Source of the DNA: Edaphochlamys debaryana
Taxonomy: Eukaryota; Chlorophyta; Chlorophyceae; Chlamydomonadales
Length of the DNA: 64,000 nucleotides
Direction of reading: 5' to 3'
NCBI GenBank assembly: GCA_016858145.1
Contig: JAEHOE010000040.1
Span: 248,001 to 312,000 of the forward strand
Below, in pieces: positions 35,901 to 47,600 of this stretch (positions within the stretch are counted from its first letter, which is position 1; the number at the start of each line of letters is the position of its first letter). Below the pieces are notes generated by a model that saw only the letters and a program-made list of their open reading frames with translations, was not told where the DNA came from and made no database searches. The position numbers and the translations under genes were made by a program.

Positions 35901-38900
35901 GGCCGGGCGCGGGCGCTGGCCGCGGGCGGTCCACCCCCTATGCGGCCGCGGGGCTGCAGTCGGCCTTCCTGGTCACCGAGCTGCTGCAGGTGGGGTGGGG
36001 TGTGGGGGGGGGGGTGGAGAGGGGCAGGTGGGTCGTGCGGGTGAGGTGGGTGTCCACTACGTCTGACCAGGCGAGAGAAGGGTCGTGGGGTGGGTGGGCT
36101 GCTGGTCCGCTCGAGGGAAACAGGCAGCCTGGCTAACCACCTCCGCACCAGTCACTGAGCTTTACCCTGAAGTTTGCCTTCTCGCACCGCCACCCCTCCT
36201 CCCACGCCAGGTGGTGTCCGGCACCTCGACCTACATGTTTGACCCCAGCGGGGCCTACCTGGGGGGCACACCCGCGGGCGCAGGCGGGGACGGGGGCAGC
36301 CGGCCGGGCCGCCCGGGCGCCCTGCCCGCCCCCCGCGCCAAGCAGTACGTGCACGTGTCCTCCGACCTGCTGCAAACCTTCGCCGACCAGTTCGCCGTGT
36401 GGTCCTTCGCGGACGGCTACGACATCCGGGGGCCCATCACCGGCACACTGCTGCGCCTGCCGCTGAGGGCGGAGGGCCCAGCGGGCTCGGGCCCAGGCGG
36501 CAGGGGCGGAGGGGCCGGGGCCGCGGGCCGGGGCCTGCGCGGCGGCGGGCTGGCGGCTGGCACGGTGGAGGGCGTGGAGGCGGCGCTGCGGCAGCTGGCG
36601 GCGCAGGCCCCCCGCAGCCTGCTGTTCCTGGGCTCGCTGACGGGGGTGGAGGTGTCGCTGGTGCGGCCGCCCCTCCTGGGGCCGCAGCAGCCGGTGCAGG
36701 CGCAGGCGGGAAGGGGCGGCCCGGGCTCGGGCGGCGGGGGCTCGGCGGCGCCCCGGCGGGACCTGCTGCTGCAGGTAACATGGGCGGCCTGCGCACCGGG
36801 GGCTCGTCATTATACGCTACGTATGACACCTGCCCACCACCTGACAACAAATGCTGTCCCATTGCTAATCCACCCGCTCCCCTCCCCCGCTCCCCCCCAG
36901 GCCGCGGTGGTGGCGGTGGACCCCGACCGGCCCCGCCCCGACTACGCAGCGGCGGCGGCGGCGGCGGCCCGGCACAAGTCCGTGGGCCCCGCGGCGCTGG
37001 GCAAGGCCCTGGCGGCGGCCTTCGGGCGGGGCGGCAGCCGGGCGCCCGAGGGGCCCCGCCAGTACGTGTTCCCGCTGGTGAGGGCGGGAGGGCTTGGGGG
37101 TGTGGGCCATGAGCGCTTAATGTTCGGTAGCTGTATACCTTGGCCCATCGCAACTCCTCCCTCACTTCTCCACCCCCCTTCCTCCCCACCCCCCACCCAC
37201 AGGAGCTGCACGTCATGGTCCACAACGCCCTGCTGCTGCCCCCGGTCCCCGGCCCCACCCCCGGCGAGGAAGGCGAGCCCAAGGACGCACCGAGCGCCGC
37301 TGCCGCCTCCACCTCCTCCACCGCCTCCTCCGCCTCCTCCGCCTCCTCCGCCTCCTCCGCCTCCTCCGCCTCCTCCGCCTCCACTGCCTCCCCCTCTTCC
37401 ACCGCCCCCTCCGACCCCTGGTCGCTGGGCTCGGGGCTGTACCGCGAGCGCTGGCTGGTGGCCGCCTGCCACGACACGGAGGGCGTGCCGCTGCCGCCCG
37501 CGCTGGCGGCAGCGGCGGCAGCAGGGGGCGCCGGGGGGCCCCGGCCCGAGGCCGTGGCGGCGGTGGCGGTGTGCATCGGCCGCGACGACGAGCGGGGCAT
37601 GTTCCCCGAGTCGGGGCTCTTCGCGCCCGCCTACCTGCCCCCGCCGCTGCCCCCCGCGCACGGCTCCGCCCTGGGCCGCCTGCCCTTCCTGGTGGCGGGG
37701 CACTTCCACCTGCACCGCCGCAATGGGGCCAAGCTCCTTGTCTCGCCGTTTACGCGGGCCGACGGCGCCGCCGCGGCGTTGGGCGGCGGCCTGGACCAAG
37801 GGGCCGGTGGCGGCGGCGGCGGCGGGGGCGCTGGCGGCGCCGCCACGGCCGTGGGCCCCGTGGCCTCGCTGCCGCCCCTGCTGCAGCACCGCTGCGACCA
37901 CAACCGCCGCGTGCTGGATCTGGTGGCGGCGGCATGGCAGTCCCTGGCGACCTTCTTCTGCTCGCCGGATCTGTACGGCGGCCCGCGCGAGCGACTGTAC
38001 GAGATCTTCCCCGACCTAACCGTGGCGACCACCAGCGCCGTCATGCCCGCCACCGCCACTGCCACGAGTGCCGCGCCAACCACTAGTGTGGCCGCGGCCG
38101 AGCCCTCGGCGGTTGATGAGCCAGCGCTGTACTGCGTACGGCAGATGTACGCCAGCGCCGCCCGGCTGCCGCTGTGGCGGCTGCGCACGGGGCGCTTCGT
38201 GCACCTACCCGAGGGCTGCTTCCTGCCCCCCGCCACCCGGGGCCTGGGGCCGGCAGCCATGGGCTTCATGGCCAGACAGCTGCCGTGAGCCCGGGTTTAA
38301 GAAAGGGGAGGGGGCTTCGTGAGCGCTAGACGGGAATCCGGGGTAACCTGGACGGTGTGCTGTTTCCTGGTCATGCCGGGTCTGCCCGCCAACGCATATA
38401 GCGCCTACCGCCTTGTCCTCTTTGCCTACGTCACTCTCCTATCCCCCTCTCTTCACCCTCCACTCCGCAGCCTGTTCGACGTGCCCTGGTCGCTCAAGCA
38501 GCAGCTGGAGGCAGCTGACGTGGCGGGGCTGCGCACCGTCAGCCCCGCCGTGGTGCGGCCGCTGCTGCGGAGCCTGGGGCGGAGGGGCGCAACGGCAGGC
38601 GGGCTGGGCAGCGGCGGGGGCGGGATCGGCGTGGCGTCCTTCCCGCTGGGGGCCGGTTCTGCAGGCCACGGCAGCGGAGTCGCGGGGTCCTCGAGCGGCA
38701 GGGAGCGGCCCGTGTGGCCCAACCTGACGGTGCTGGAGGCGGCGGAGCTGCTGCAGTTCTGCTGCGGGGACCTGCTGACGGGGGCAGAGGGCCCGGGTGG
38801 TGTGGCGGCGGCGGCGGGGGCCGAGGGCGCGGCGGCTGCGGGCGCGGCGGCTGCTGCCCGGCAGGCGGGGGGCGTGATCGAGGACTTCGCCAACACGCTT

Positions 38901-41900
38901 TCCACACAGGTGGGTGGGGTGGCGTAGGGTTGAGGAGGGTGGAGGCAGGCAGATGAGGGGGCACGGGTGGATGGAGGAGGCGAAGAGAGCGCAAGGAGAA
39001 ACCTGTCGTTGGCTGGCGGCAGTCTGTGCAACTAGTTGAGCGATACACTGCCTTCCTGGTCCGTGGTCTGTGCTCCTCCCACCCCACCCCCTCAGGCCGC
39101 GGAGCTGGCCGCTCAGATGCGTGCGGGTGTGCATGCGGTGGTGGGGGACCTGGTGGGCACCGCCCTCTACGACGAGCTGCGGAGACAGGTGCGGGGGGGG
39201 GGGGGGGCTGCGCGCGGGCAGGCAGCGGCGGAGCAGAGGCTGTGGGGATGCTCTTGCGCTACCCCTGGCTGTATTCCCTCTTGCCCACCCACGCATTGCC
39301 CACTTTTCCTTCTGCACCCAGCTACCAAGCTCCCGCCCCACCATGCCCACGCCCACGCCCGCACCCCCGCAGGCGCTGGCGGCGCTGAGCGGCTCGGAGC
39401 CGGGCGCAGCGCAGCAGCAGCAGCAGCGGGGCCCGGGCGGGCCCCAGGCGGGCCCCCACCAGGCCCCCGCCGCCTCCCCCTCCGCTGCCCTCCCCCGCTA
39501 CCACGTGGCCCGCCTGGCGGACTGCAAGGGCCTGCCCGTGCCCACGGCCGCAGGCGAGCGACACGGGGCGGGGCAGGGGCAGGGGCCTGAACAGCTCGTG
39601 GCTCTGCCTTGCCGGGCCTGGGCAGGGGCCAGCAGGGCTAGGCTGGGGCGGTGGGTGCTGCCGGGTGACGTGGCCTCCCTGCGCGTTCCTCCTCACGGTC
39701 CATCCCTCCCTCACACACAATTCTGCTCATCAACAAACGCCCCGCATGCCCCCCGCCCAGGCTCCATGGAGGCCCTGGGCTCCGTGACGCTGCTGGCGGC
39801 GCCCCCCCTGCCGCCCTCCTCCAGCCCCGCGGGCCTGCTGCCGCCGCAGGTGAGGGTTGCGGGTGCGGAGGGGAGGACAGGCAGCCCCGAGGCTCTCACT
39901 GCAGTGGGCCCACCTGTCCGCATCACCCCCCAACACCCCCACCCGCCCTCCCTCCCCCTTCGCCCTCCCCCCCCAGGTGGCCCCCCAGCTGCTGCACGCG
40001 GACGCAGTGGCCCGCCTCGAGGAGCACGTGCGGGTGGGGATGGGGGGGAGGAGGGGCAGGGGCAGGGCAGGGCATTCCGCTGGCGGGGTCCAGCACACGG
40101 CAGCAGGGGCAGGGCTGGGTCCAGCAGTCCCCATTGAGGAGTCGAGGCTGGGTCAGATGAAGCAGAGGAGGAGTTGTGGCTGGGACGGACGCTGCTTCAC
40201 GTTGACTCCTCCCTCCCGCCCTCCCTCCGCCACCCCCTCGCCCCCTCCCGCCCGCAGGACCCCCAGTTCCGCGCCTCCCTGGCCCTGCCCCCCTACACAC
40301 TGGAGGACCTGGCCCGGCACCTGCGCATCGCCCTGCCGGCGGGGTGGGACCAGCCCCTGCCCCTGCTGCCCGCACCACCGAGCAGTGCCGGGGCGGCGCC
40401 GGGCGGGGGCGCGGGCCGGGGCGGGGCCTGCGGGGACTCGCTCACGGGCCTGGGCCGGGCCTGGGACGGGGGCGTGGGGGCGGCCAGCGACAGCCCCAGC
40501 GCGCTGTGGCTGTGGGGGCTGTGGGGGCTCATCAACGGACTGCTGGCGGCGGCGCACGAGTGGCAGGCAAGATGGGGGGGGCCTTTGGGGAGGGTGGCGG
40601 GTGGACAAGGAGAAGTGCAGGCTCCAAGCAGCAGGGGCCGGGGGTAGAGGGCCAACGGGAGCTTCGGCGTTGCCGCGTAGCGTGCGCGCTCGGTCACAGG
40701 CTCACACGCCCCCTCCCCGCCCCCCCCTCCGCAGGTCCAGGGCCCGGGTGTGTCCCTGGCCGCGCTGCAGCACTGGACGCTGCTGCCCGCCCTGGGCCGG
40801 GGCCGGGGGCAGGGGCTGCTGCTGCCCTGCGGCCAGGCGCGGCTCTGCACGCTGCTGCCGCCGCCAGAGGGGGGCGTGGAGGGTGCTGGAAGCGGCAGCG
40901 GTGGCGGAGCCACGGCGCCTCCGCCCCCCTCGGTGGCCTCTGGCCACATCCCCAGCATAGAGGACCTGGTGGGTGGAGGCACAGCTCCGTACGCGCTATG
41001 ATCGCTCTCGGTCCTTGTCCCCCATGGTTGCCGTTGCCTGCGGCAGGCTAGCAAGTTCCCTTCGTGGCCTCCAGCCGCTGACGCCCCTGTGACCCCGTAT
41101 GTGACTGGCTGATCTGTGTCATGTGCGCAGGCCCCCTCCCTCCCCGCGCCCTGGGACTGGCTGGCCCCCGCGCTGCACGCCGTGGGCTGCCCCCTGCTCG
41201 ACCCCCGATACGCCCCACTGCTGGCGGCGCACTGCGCCACCACCGGGCCAGCGGCCGCAGGCACCGCCACCGGAACCACCACCACCACCGGGGCTGGGGC
41301 GGCGGCGGCTGCCCTACAGGCCGCAGCCGCAGCTGCGGCGCTGCCGCCCCGCAGCCTGGAGGAGGCGGCGGCGGCGGCCGGGGCGGTGCAGTCGCGGGTG
41401 GGGGCACTGCTGGGCGCTGCGGCCGGGGGCGGGGGGGGCGGCTCCGCGGCCCGGGGCGCGGCGGTGGCGGCTCTGGTGGCGCGGCTGAGGGCGGTGGACG
41501 CGGCGTGCGGGGGGCGGCTGCCAGCCCGCGTGGAGGCGGCGTGGGACGGCCGCGTGCGGGGGGCGGTGCTGGGGCTGCTGGCGGAGGCCACACCCAGGTG
41601 GGTGGGTGGGTGGTGGGGCGGGCGCAGAAGGTCGCGTGTGCGGGGGATGGAGGCGTCCCGCATTCTTATCTGCGTGATGTCTCCGCGGAGGCTGGTGTTT
41701 CCGCCCAGCTTGGTGACTTGACAACTCCCTCCTCCAACCAACCCATCCCCCCCCTCCCGTCCCCCCAGCACCCTGGACCCGGCCGACCTGCTCTTCCTGC
41801 GCCGCCTGCCCCTCTACCCCACCCACGTGGGCACCTGCACGGCCCTGGAGCCCAAGGAGGCGCGCGAGGGAGGCGCGGAGGGCGGTACCGCGGAGCCCCA

Positions 41901-44900
41901 GGCGCCGGCGGTGTGCCCCGTGGAGCTGCTGCAGCTGGTGCCCGGTGGGTGGGAGGGAACGGGGCGTCAGACGGGGGGATAATCAAGGCCTAGCGTGCTC
42001 TTGTCGCCTCAGCGGCACTGGAACTGGCGCCTTCCGTTGCCTGCTGTCCCTTTTTAGCTTCCGTGTGCATATTTCAACCGGCCCTCTTTACACCGCTGAG
42101 AGGGAGGAAGGCCGTACGAGGCCTGGCGTTGCTCTTGTCGCCTCAGCGGCACTGGCGTTGCACTTCCTTCAGCGCCGCGCGCCCCTCTTCGACCACCTTG
42201 TAGTGGCGTCCTGCGGGCTGCCTGGGCTCCTCCCAACAGCCCCACATCGTGCCGCTGTCCGCACTGTCCACAATGCCGCGCCCCTGCCTCATGCACCCCT
42301 CGCTCCGTGCACGACCCTCCGCCCTCCCCTCCCCCCTGCCCCCAACCCCACCCAGGCCTGGCCTCCGCGCTGCCCGCCTCCGCCCCCGCCCGCCTGCTGC
42401 TGCCCCAGCCCGGTGCCTCCCGGCTCTACACGCTGCTGGGGGCACAGCAGCTGGGGGCGGCGGGCTTCCTGGCGGGGGTGGCCCTGCCCGCGCTGGCGGA
42501 GGGGGCGCTGCCCGAGGCGGTGGCGGGGGCGCTGCTGACCTACCTGCAGGTGGGGGCAAGGGGGTGCAGGGGGCAGGGGGAGCGGGGGCAGGGGATTGGG
42601 GCAGGACTTGGGGAGGGGCAAGCGGAAGCGGACAACGGGGCAGGCACGGACCGGGGCGGTGGGAAGGGACCAGCGGGAGCACGCACCAGCGCAACCGCGC
42701 GGCCCCAACCACTATCGCCCCCCCACTGCCCCCCACCCCCACCCCCGCAGGCCAACTGGCCCCGCCTCCGCTCCGACGAGTCCCTCCTCTCCCGCCTGCG
42801 CGCCACGCCCTTCGTGCCCACCGCCGACGGCTCCCGCGCCGCCCCCGCCGCCCTGTACGACCCGGACGTGCCCCTGCTGGCCGCCGCCTTCACGGGGAAG
42901 CCCCTGTTCCCGCGGGAGCACTTTGCGACGCCCGGGTGGCTGGCGGTGCTGAGGGATTGCGGGCTGCAGGCGAGCTGTTGGGAGGGGGGAGGGAGGCGCA
43001 GGGGCAGTGGGGGAAGTGAGCACGCATTGTTGCCTGGCCCCGCCCCCAACCCACCCTTTACTCATCTTCCGCGGTGTCCGGCTGAGCCCTTATTCAAACC
43101 CGCCCCTTCCCCGTTGTCGGTTCGTGCCCCCCCCCCTCCCAGGCCGCCATCACGCCCCCCGCCTTCCTGGCTGCGGCCCATGCGGTGGCGGAGCGGGGCG
43201 CTGCGCTGCACATGGCCCTGCCGGGGGGGCAGGGGCAGGGGGGGCTGCCGGAGGAGGGGGCCAGCCTGGAGGGTGAGTCGGGGGGCAGGGCGGGGGCAGG
43301 GCCTGCTTACCTCGCCATCCCCCTCGCCCCCCCCCCCGCATCGCTGCTGCTCACCTCTCTGAAACCTTCATCAACCTCCCCCACCCCTCCCACCCCTGCT
43401 CCCCCCAGACCCCTTCCTGGCGGACGGAGCCTCCGAGGTGCCCCCCCCCGTGGCGGGGGCGCGGGCCAAGGTGACCCAGGCGGCGGAGATGCTGGCGGCG
43501 CACCTGGCCTCGCACTCGGCGGGGCTGGCGGCGGGGGGCGCGGGGAGGGAGTGGTGGGGGCAGCTGGGGAGGGTGGCCTTCGTGCCCGCCACCCTGGGGC
43601 TGCCGGGGAGCAGGCGGGCGCGACACGTGCTCACCAGGTGGGGCCGGGGCGGGCGGGGGGGGGGGGGGCGCACGGAGGGGCCGAGGACCGCGGGGGCAGG
43701 GCTTATGCCAGGCGCAGTGCCGTAGTCTTCTGGGTTGCCCTTCCATGACCCTCAGATGAGATGTAAATTACGGGTGTTATCAACCCGTTCCTTCCTAGTC
43801 TTTGGGGTTTGCTCTTTCGTGATTCATGCCCTCCCCTGCCCCCGGCCTAGGTACTCGGACGCCGCCGCCGCCTCCGACTGGCCGCTGGTGTGGTCCGTGG
43901 TGCCCGTGGTGGCGGCGGAGCGGGCGCCCCCCTCGGCGGCCTCGCAGGGGCAGCTGCGCCTGCGCTCGCCGCCGCCCTTCGCCGCAGTGCTGGCGCACCT
44001 CAAGCGGGTGGGGGCGGGCACCGGCACGGACAGACATGGGGGATGGGGGACCGGGGCTGGGCAGAGGGGGATCCTGTGTAACTTTCGCCGCACTACAGAC
44101 CCCGTGCACGTGCTGTGAAGGTGCTGACCCCCTCTTCCGCTCCGTCTACCTCTTCTGCCCAGGTGGGCGCCGACGGCGGCGAGGAGGCGCTGGGCGCGTG
44201 GCCCGCCTCCGCTGGGGCGGTGGAGGAGGCGTTCAAGCTGGTGCTGGGCTACCTGGACCGGGAGGGGGTGGCGGGGGCCAAGGTGTGGGGAGGGGGGGGC
44301 GCGTGGGGGGCGGGAGGGCCGGTTAGCACGTCTCCCCTGGGCAAGTCTCATTCACGGTGGGCGCATTGACCACATGAATGCCTCCATACCATGCCGTTTT
44401 GCTGCACACACACCATCCTCTTGTCCGGCCCCGTCGCCCCATAACTTCATGTTCTCTTCCACCTCCCCCCCCCCCCCAGGCCGCCCAGCTGCGCGATGTG
44501 GCCTTTGTGCCCGTGGCCCGGGGCACAGCGCTGGCGCCGCCCCGCCGCATCTACGTGCGGCTCAAGGTGTGTGTGTGGGGGGAGGGACCGTGGGCGCCTG
44601 CCGCCTGTCGCGTGGGTAATCCCTTGGGGGCGAATGTATGAATGATTGAATGTACCGCGCGGGTAACCCCTCCACCTCGTTCACACCTGCTTTACCTCCA
44701 CACCCCGGTTCACCCCCACCCCCACCCACCCACCCCCGCAGGAGGACCTGGCCCCCTTCGCCTACGAGCTGCCCCCCTCGCTCGCCTCCTTCGCGGCCCT
44801 GCTCAAGGCCCTGGGCGCAGCGGACGAGCCCAGGCCCCAGGTGCGGGGCTGTGGAGACTCTGGCTCCCTGGGTTGATGCTTCGGTGACCCCCATTCCCTT

Positions 44901-47600
44901 CCGCGATCCGATCCCCCCCCACCCGTGCCCTCCCCCCACCCCCCAGGACCTGGTGGAGTCCCTCGCAGCCATGGCCGCTGCCTCTGGCGGCGCCCCCCTT
45001 AGCCCCAACCAGCGCACCGCCGTGCTGCGCCTGCTGTGCCACCTGGCGGCCATGGCGCCGGGGGGGCCGGGGGCGGGGGGGCCGGGGGGCGCGGGCGGCG
45101 TGGCGGGGGCCGGCGGCCCCCGGGCCGGCGGCGGCGCCACTGCCGCCGACCTGGCCTACCTGGCTGCGGCGCGCAAGGAGCGGCGGCTACTGGTGCTGGC
45201 GGCGGACGGCAGGTGGGGGGGGGGAGACAGGGAGGGGGAGGTGGGCAGGGGAGGGAGGAGCGTGCTCAGGGCTGGAGCACGGCGTGCCTGTGTTTCGGCC
45301 TTCCTTCATTGCCTGTCCTCAGGTTCCTTTTGCAGAGCGGAGGGCGTAAATCCCTCGCTTTCCCCCGTCCTCCGGTCTGTGACCCCACATCCTCCCACCT
45401 CCCCCCGCGCAGGCTGGTGCCCGCCCACTCGGCCGTGTGCGTGGGCGGCGGCAGCGGCGGCGGCTGGGGCGTGGCGGGGTCGGGGGGCGCCGCGGGGCGG
45501 CTGCTGGGGCGGCTGGACCCCCGCGCGGTGACCCTGGCTCACCCCTCCCTGCCCGAGGGCGTGGCGGCCTGGCTGGGCTGCCCCCCCCTGGGGGAGGTGG
45601 CGGAGGAGCGGCTGGACCCCCGGCACCCGCTGCAGCCCGTGGAGGCGCTGCAGGTGGGGGGGAGGGATGGGGGGAGGCGGTGGAGGTTGTGAGGGAGCTC
45701 TCAACTTTGAGGGGAGTGCTATTGAGCGCCATGTGCCGTGTGCTTGGGCCCCGATGGGAGGTCATGAAGCTTCTCTGACGGTGCCGTGGCCTCTCCTGCC
45801 CCCCGCCCTCCCCCGCCCAGGGCCTGGCGCTCCGCGACGCCCGCTCGCTGCTCTGCTCGCCGCCCCTCACCTCCGCCGCCCACGCACTGCTGCGCTCGCA
45901 CGCGCCGCTGCTGCGGGGCGCAGCGGCCCCCGGCTCCGCCGCCGCCGCCGCGGCGCTGCCGGGGCGCGCGGGCGCCCTGGCGGAGGCGGCCGCAGCGCTG
46001 CGCTCCGCCGCCGCCCGGCTCACGTTCGTGCACTCCCTCCGCACCGTGGCAGTGCTGAGGGCCACTGGGGCCCCCCTGTCCCCCGAGGAGGACTCATCCC
46101 GGGTGGCCTTCGACTTCATCGAGGCGGCCCCGGCCGCGGGATCTGGATCTGGATCTGGGCCCGGCCTGGGCCGGATCTTGATCGCCGAGCCGCCCGCGCA
46201 CCTGCCCGTGTCGTGGCTGCTGGCCTCGGTCGTGAGCCGCGTGCTGGGCTCCCCCCTGGTGCTGCCGCTGCAGCCGCTGCTGTCCACACCGCCAGACCAG
46301 CTGGCCGCCCTGCAGCCCGTGTTGATGCCGGGGGGCTTCGACGCGGGGCTGGAGACGGCGGCCCAGGCGGGGACCCCGGGCGCGCCGCTGCTGCCCGCGG
46401 ACGCAGCGCTGCTGCAGCTGCGGCCGCTGCGGCGCTACTGCGCGGGGGAGGTGGTTGCGGTGGCGCGGGGCAGCGCCGCCGCCAGCGCGGCGGAGGCGGC
46501 GGCAGCGGCGGCGGCAGCGGCGGAGCGGCGGTTCGCCGGCGGCGCGGAGGGGGGTGCGGCAGCGGGGGCTGGGGAGGCTGGGGGTCTGGCGGCCAGCGGG
46601 CTGGTGTATGGGTGCGTGGCGGCCCACTGCGCCCCCACCGAGGGCGGCGGCGCGGGGGGCGTGTACCGGGTGCTGGTGGAGACGGAGCCGGGGGTGGTGA
46701 CGCCGCTGCTGTCGACGCAGGTCTTCAGCTTCAGGTGGGAAGGGGGAGGGGCGGGGGGCTGGGGGTGGGAGGGTGCTGTGGCGACAAAGGGCGGACTGGC
46801 GTGCTGCCTCTCAGCAGGAGAAGGGTATGTCAGGCCAGGCCAGAGTCTTTGCGTCAACACCTGGTGCTGACTGCTTACCTCCCCGCCCTGGGCCCTGCCA
46901 CCCGCCTGGCCCCGCAGGACGCCATCCGCCTCCGCCACCCCCACGCCCGCCGCCGCAGCAGCCGTGCCGCTGCCCTCCGCCGCCGCCCCGTCATCCCCCA
47001 CGCCCGCGGTCCCCGGCTCCTCCGCCCCCGCCGCCTGCCCCGCCCCCGCCCCCTCCCCCCTGGCCCTGGCGCCGGTGCGGTCCGCGGAGCTGGTGGCGGC
47101 GGTGCGTGACGTCATGGCGGCGGCGGGGCTGCCCCTGGAGCCGGGGGCGGCGGCGCTGCTGGCGCGGGTGGCGGCGCTGCAGGAGGACCTGGCGGAGGCG
47201 CAGACCCGGGAGGACGAGGTGCGAGCGGGGGGGGGGGGGGGGGTCACCGCATGTGGGCGACCGACCAGACCCGCCTCTGGACCCTGCCCCTGCTGTGTAG
47301 CCCGTGGCTCTTGCCCTTACCCACTGCTAAAGCTGACGTTTATATCGTTGTCCCTGCCCTCGTGCTTTGCTCGCTGCCCTCCCCCTTCAGGCCAAGCGCG
47401 CCGCCGCGTCCGCCGCCTCCGAGGCCGAGTCGGCGCGCGGCGCGTGGCAGTGCAAGATCTGCTTCAGCCGCGACGTGGACAGCGCCTACACGGGCTGCGG
47501 CCACACCATCTGCAGCCGCTGCGCGCAGGCCGCCGCCACCAACCGCTGCCCCGTGTGCCGCAAGCCCAGCCCGGCGCTGCTCAAGCTGTTCAGGGCGTGA
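17991..47600 (+). CDS. SACS: Sacsin-like giant chaperone with RING finger
   Basis: A single gene of 73 exons; my splices sum to 18,225 nt, or 6,074 aa (exon map in a separate entry). Sacsins couple Hsp90-type ATPase repeats to chaperone and ubiquitin quality control. Repeat 1 has ELVQNADDA (36-44), GPALLAFNDG, GRFGVGFNSCYHLTD and LVIFDPH. Repeat 2 has ELLQNADDA (1820-1828), GPALLVANDA, GRFGLGFNAVYHLTD and LVLFDPH. Repeat 3, from about residue 3570, keeps the framework but not the ATP site. The C-terminus is a C3HC4 RING (6026-6061), the arrangement known for land-plant sacsin homologues; I see no DnaJ or HEPN domain like those of human sacsin. Human sacsin is about 4,580 aa; the excess here comes largely from Ala/Gly/Pro-rich insertions. 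No signal peptide, so cytosolic. Introns starting at 27910, 40567 and 42970 use GC donors. Exon 54 could end at 39553 (GC donor) instead of 39664, 37 codons shorter. Start: ATG at 17991 opens MAEAVAWEDFGQK, close to the conserved VDLTARIREIL. Confidence 0.9.
18279..20481 (+). other. Sacsin repeat 1 (Hsp90-type ATPase)
   Basis: Contains the ATP-site boxes in order: ELVQNADDA, FNDGVFSERDLESISRIG, TGRFGVGFNSCYHLTD, and the closing FCFLPLPAKTGLPVHVNGYF plus SSNRRDIW. All residues expected for nucleotide binding (Asn of the N-box, Asp of NDG, glycines of GRFGVGF) are present, so it should be an active ATPase. Confidence 0.9.
27127..29764 (+). other. Sacsin repeat 2 (Hsp90-type ATPase)
   Basis: A second full set of boxes: ELLQNADDA (split by the intron 27401-27533), ANDAVFSPSDFANISRIG, IGRFGLGFNAVYHLTDLPG, and FCFLPLPIRTGLPVHVNGYF plus SSNRRDIW. 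A 23-nt exon (27378-27400) encodes VLMELLQ. The intron at 27910 has a GC donor. Confidence 0.9.
35496..37740 (+). other. Sacsin repeat 3, decayed ATP site
   Basis: Aligned with repeats 1 and 2, the N-box reads ELLALADGL (Asn lost). GPALLxFND has become GPALCAVLPDVAL. GRFGxGFNxxYHLTD is replaced by an unrelated stretch near YAAAGLQSAFLVTE. The C-terminal VHVNGYFELSSNRRDIW is reduced to LVAGHFHLHRRNGAKLL. The spacing of the secondary-structure landmarks (VRLALDAR, LLAPALAPFQ, TYMFDPSG, LLRLPLRAEG) is retained, so this is a degenerate repeat rather than unrelated sequence. Confidence 0.75.
37322..37383 (+). repeat. Coding 9-bp minisatellite (Ala-Ser-Ser)n
   Basis: About seven near-perfect copies of gcctcctcc inside exon 51 encode an Ala-Ser-Ser run in the decayed third repeat. 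The unit keeps the frame, so length variation would be tolerated. Confidence 0.85.
41986..42155. repeat. Direct repeats within the longest sacsin intron
   Basis: A 36-base sequence at 41986-42021 (aggcctagcgtgctcttg onward) recurs at 42119-42155 with two differences, both ending cggcactgg. The repeats flank about 97 bases of comparatively AT-rich DNA. This is inside the 411-bp intron 41945-42355, the longest of the gene. It may be an inserted element or a local duplication. Confidence 0.6.
47451..47558 (+). other. C3HC4 RING finger of the sacsin-like protein
   Basis: The last exon encodes CKICFSRDVDS, then GCGHTICSRC, then CPVCRKPS. Spacing is C-x2-C-x11-C-x-H-x2-C-x2-C-x8-C-x2-C, a complete C3HC4 RING. 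It predicts E3 ubiquitin-ligase activity at the C-terminus, a few residues before the stop at 47598-47600. Confidence 0.92.

Larger units (their letters stand above)
17991..47600 (+). other. Exon map of the sacsin-like gene
   Basis: My splice calls: 17991-18029, 18279-18356, 18504-18567, 18718-18752, 18913-19028, 19139-19257, 19383-19452, 19542-19659, 19790-19885, 19985-20481, 20608-20802, 20999-21194, 21378-21645, 21749-21952, 22071-22311, 22401-23468, 23602-23752, 23916-24075, 24187-24560, 24753-25012, 25187-25366, 25474-25553, 25718-25905, 26140-26433, 26564-26698, 26874-26993, 27127-27226, 27378-27400, 27534-27632, 27835-27909, 28013-28150, 28336-28459, 28600-28708, 28848-29089, 29201-29764, 29897-30037, 30203-30328, 30456-31005, 31122-31298, 31430-31729, 31917-32812, 33019-33584, 33772-34498, 34715-34889, 34992-35122, 35263-35355, 35496-35664, 35781-35989, 36211-36773, 36901-37077, 37203-38284, 38471-38909, 39096-39188, 39373-39664, 39761-39849, 39977-40033, 40258-40566, 40735-40968, 41131-41597, 41769-41944, 42356-42549, 42751-42969, 43143-43272, 43409-43637, 43851-44007, 44163-44282, 44480-44566, 44742-44840, 44947-45212, 45413-45653, 45821-46734, 46918-47218, 47391-47600. 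Phases agree at every junction. Least certain are the ends of exons 54 (39664 or 39553) and 56. Confidence 0.75.

Noticed and set aside
36437..37901. Long open frames on the minus strand across sacsin exons 49-51
   Set aside because: They are the Gly/Ala/Pro/Arg-rich reverse of a GC-rich coding region; the plus-strand frame has the splice sites and the homology.
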